5,151 nt of DNA from Oscillospiraceae bacterium (GTDB taxonomy: Bacteria > Bacillota > Clostridia > Oscillospirales > Acutalibacteraceae), in NCBI GenBank assembly GCA_902761265.1, contig CACWJV010000163.1, forward strand, positions 1 to 5,151, in the 5' to 3' direction. Both the position numbers and the translations under genes were made by a program. How positions within the stretch are numbered: the first letter of the stretch is position 1; the number at the start of each line of letters is the position of its first letter. The notes under the pieces were generated by a model that was given only the letters and a program-made list of their open reading frames with translations, searched no databases and was not told the DNA's origin. This document shows positions 4,915 to 5,151 of this stretch, in pieces.

Positions 4915-5151
4915 ATGGAAATAATCATTATCGGTTTGCTGGCTCAACGCAGAATCGAAGGATTGTCGCAGGATGAAATCAAGGCGGTGCTGCCTGTGTC
5001 CTTAACTAATGAACTACTAACAAAGCAGTTGAATAAGTTGACGGAAAAGGGTGTCGTCAGGCACGCAGAGAATTATTATGCCGTGTATCCATCGTTTTCT
5101 GATGTTCTGGCTGAAAACGCAGACGACAGAGCTGCAAAGATCATCTCAATG
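4915..5151 (+). CDS. Partial unrecognised protein with winged-helix-like segment
   Basis: I do not recognise the family. From the ATG at 4915, 79 residues run to the window edge with no stop. The pattern suggests a winged helix-turn-helix: helix M-E-I-I-I-I-G-L-L-A-Q-R-R (1-13), helix S-Q-D-E-I-K-A-V-L (18-26), a likely recognition helix L-T-N-E-L-L-T-K-Q-L-N-K-L (30-42), then the turn E-K-G-V-V and strand N-Y-Y-A-V-Y-P (53-59). The order 'wing, Y-P-S-F-S-D-V-L-A, charged helix' resembles the winged-helix module after the ATPase core in STAND-type NTPases; a MarR-like regulator is also possible. The frame is open upstream to 4825, and its residues just before the ATG (L-C-T-I-G-E-L-T-D-V-Y) look protein-like. 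No ribosome-binding site precedes the ATG. It may therefore be an internal fragment, joined here to the opposite-strand operon. Confidence 0.5.
   Translation, partial: MEIIIIGLLAQRRIEGLSQDEIKAVLPVSLTNELLTKQLNKLTEKGVVRHAENYYAVYPSFSDVLAENADDRAAKIISM

Noticed and set aside
4616..4924. A Phe/Leu-rich plus-strand open frame that looks like a small membrane protein
   Set aside because: Its hydrophobic character comes from reading the Lys/Glu codons of the DUF2953 linker on the opposite strand (TTC, TTT and CTT).

Overview
The window looks like core chromosome of a spore-forming Clostridia-type Firmicute, most like an Oscillospiraceae/Ruminococcaceae relative. The evidence is gene content: gerW (ytfJ) with its DUF2953 partner, remA, and the Firmicutes gene order yicC-remA-gmk-rpoZ-priA. 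Base composition is moderate, slightly GC-rich by eye. No RNA genes, CRISPR arrays or insertion sequences were seen. I name no species.

All nine confidently identified genes lie on the minus strand, so transcription runs from high to low coordinates, and they form two consecutive units. Unit A (4843 down to 2536) is a DUF2953 membrane protein (ytfI-like), gerW, an RsuA/RluB-type pseudouridine synthase, and a small GNAT-like protein. A 12-bp-arm hairpin lies between gerW and the pseudouridine synthase. It could be a weak terminator or processing element dividing the sporulation pair from the translation-related pair. Unit B begins at a near-perfect vegetative promoter (TTGACA, 16 nt, TATAAT; 2549-2522) whose -35 box lies inside the last codons of the GNAT-like gene. 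It drives yicC, remA, gmk, rpoZ and priA, with priA running off the left edge. Within unit B, remA/gmk and gmk/rpoZ overlap by 8 and 14 bp and the other gaps are 15 and 29 bp, so it is a tight, probably translationally coupled operon. Its products serve RNA turnover (YicC), DNA-binding regulation (RemA), GMP phosphorylation (Gmk), RNA polymerase assembly (omega) and replication restart (PriA).

The right end (about 4844-5151) is different. The DUF2953 frame begins at a TTG with no ribosome-binding site, next to an A7 tract. From there the plus strand carries an open frame running off the window edge, with no convincing start signal. Its visible part resembles a winged-helix module and I could not assign it to a family with certainty. 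The scpA/scpB genes often found upstream of this gene pair are not visible. The best reading is a rearrangement or assembly breakpoint near 4841-4850; two divergent genes with poor start signals are the alternative. I found no convincing new biological system. The junction and the fragment beyond it are the items most worth a second look.
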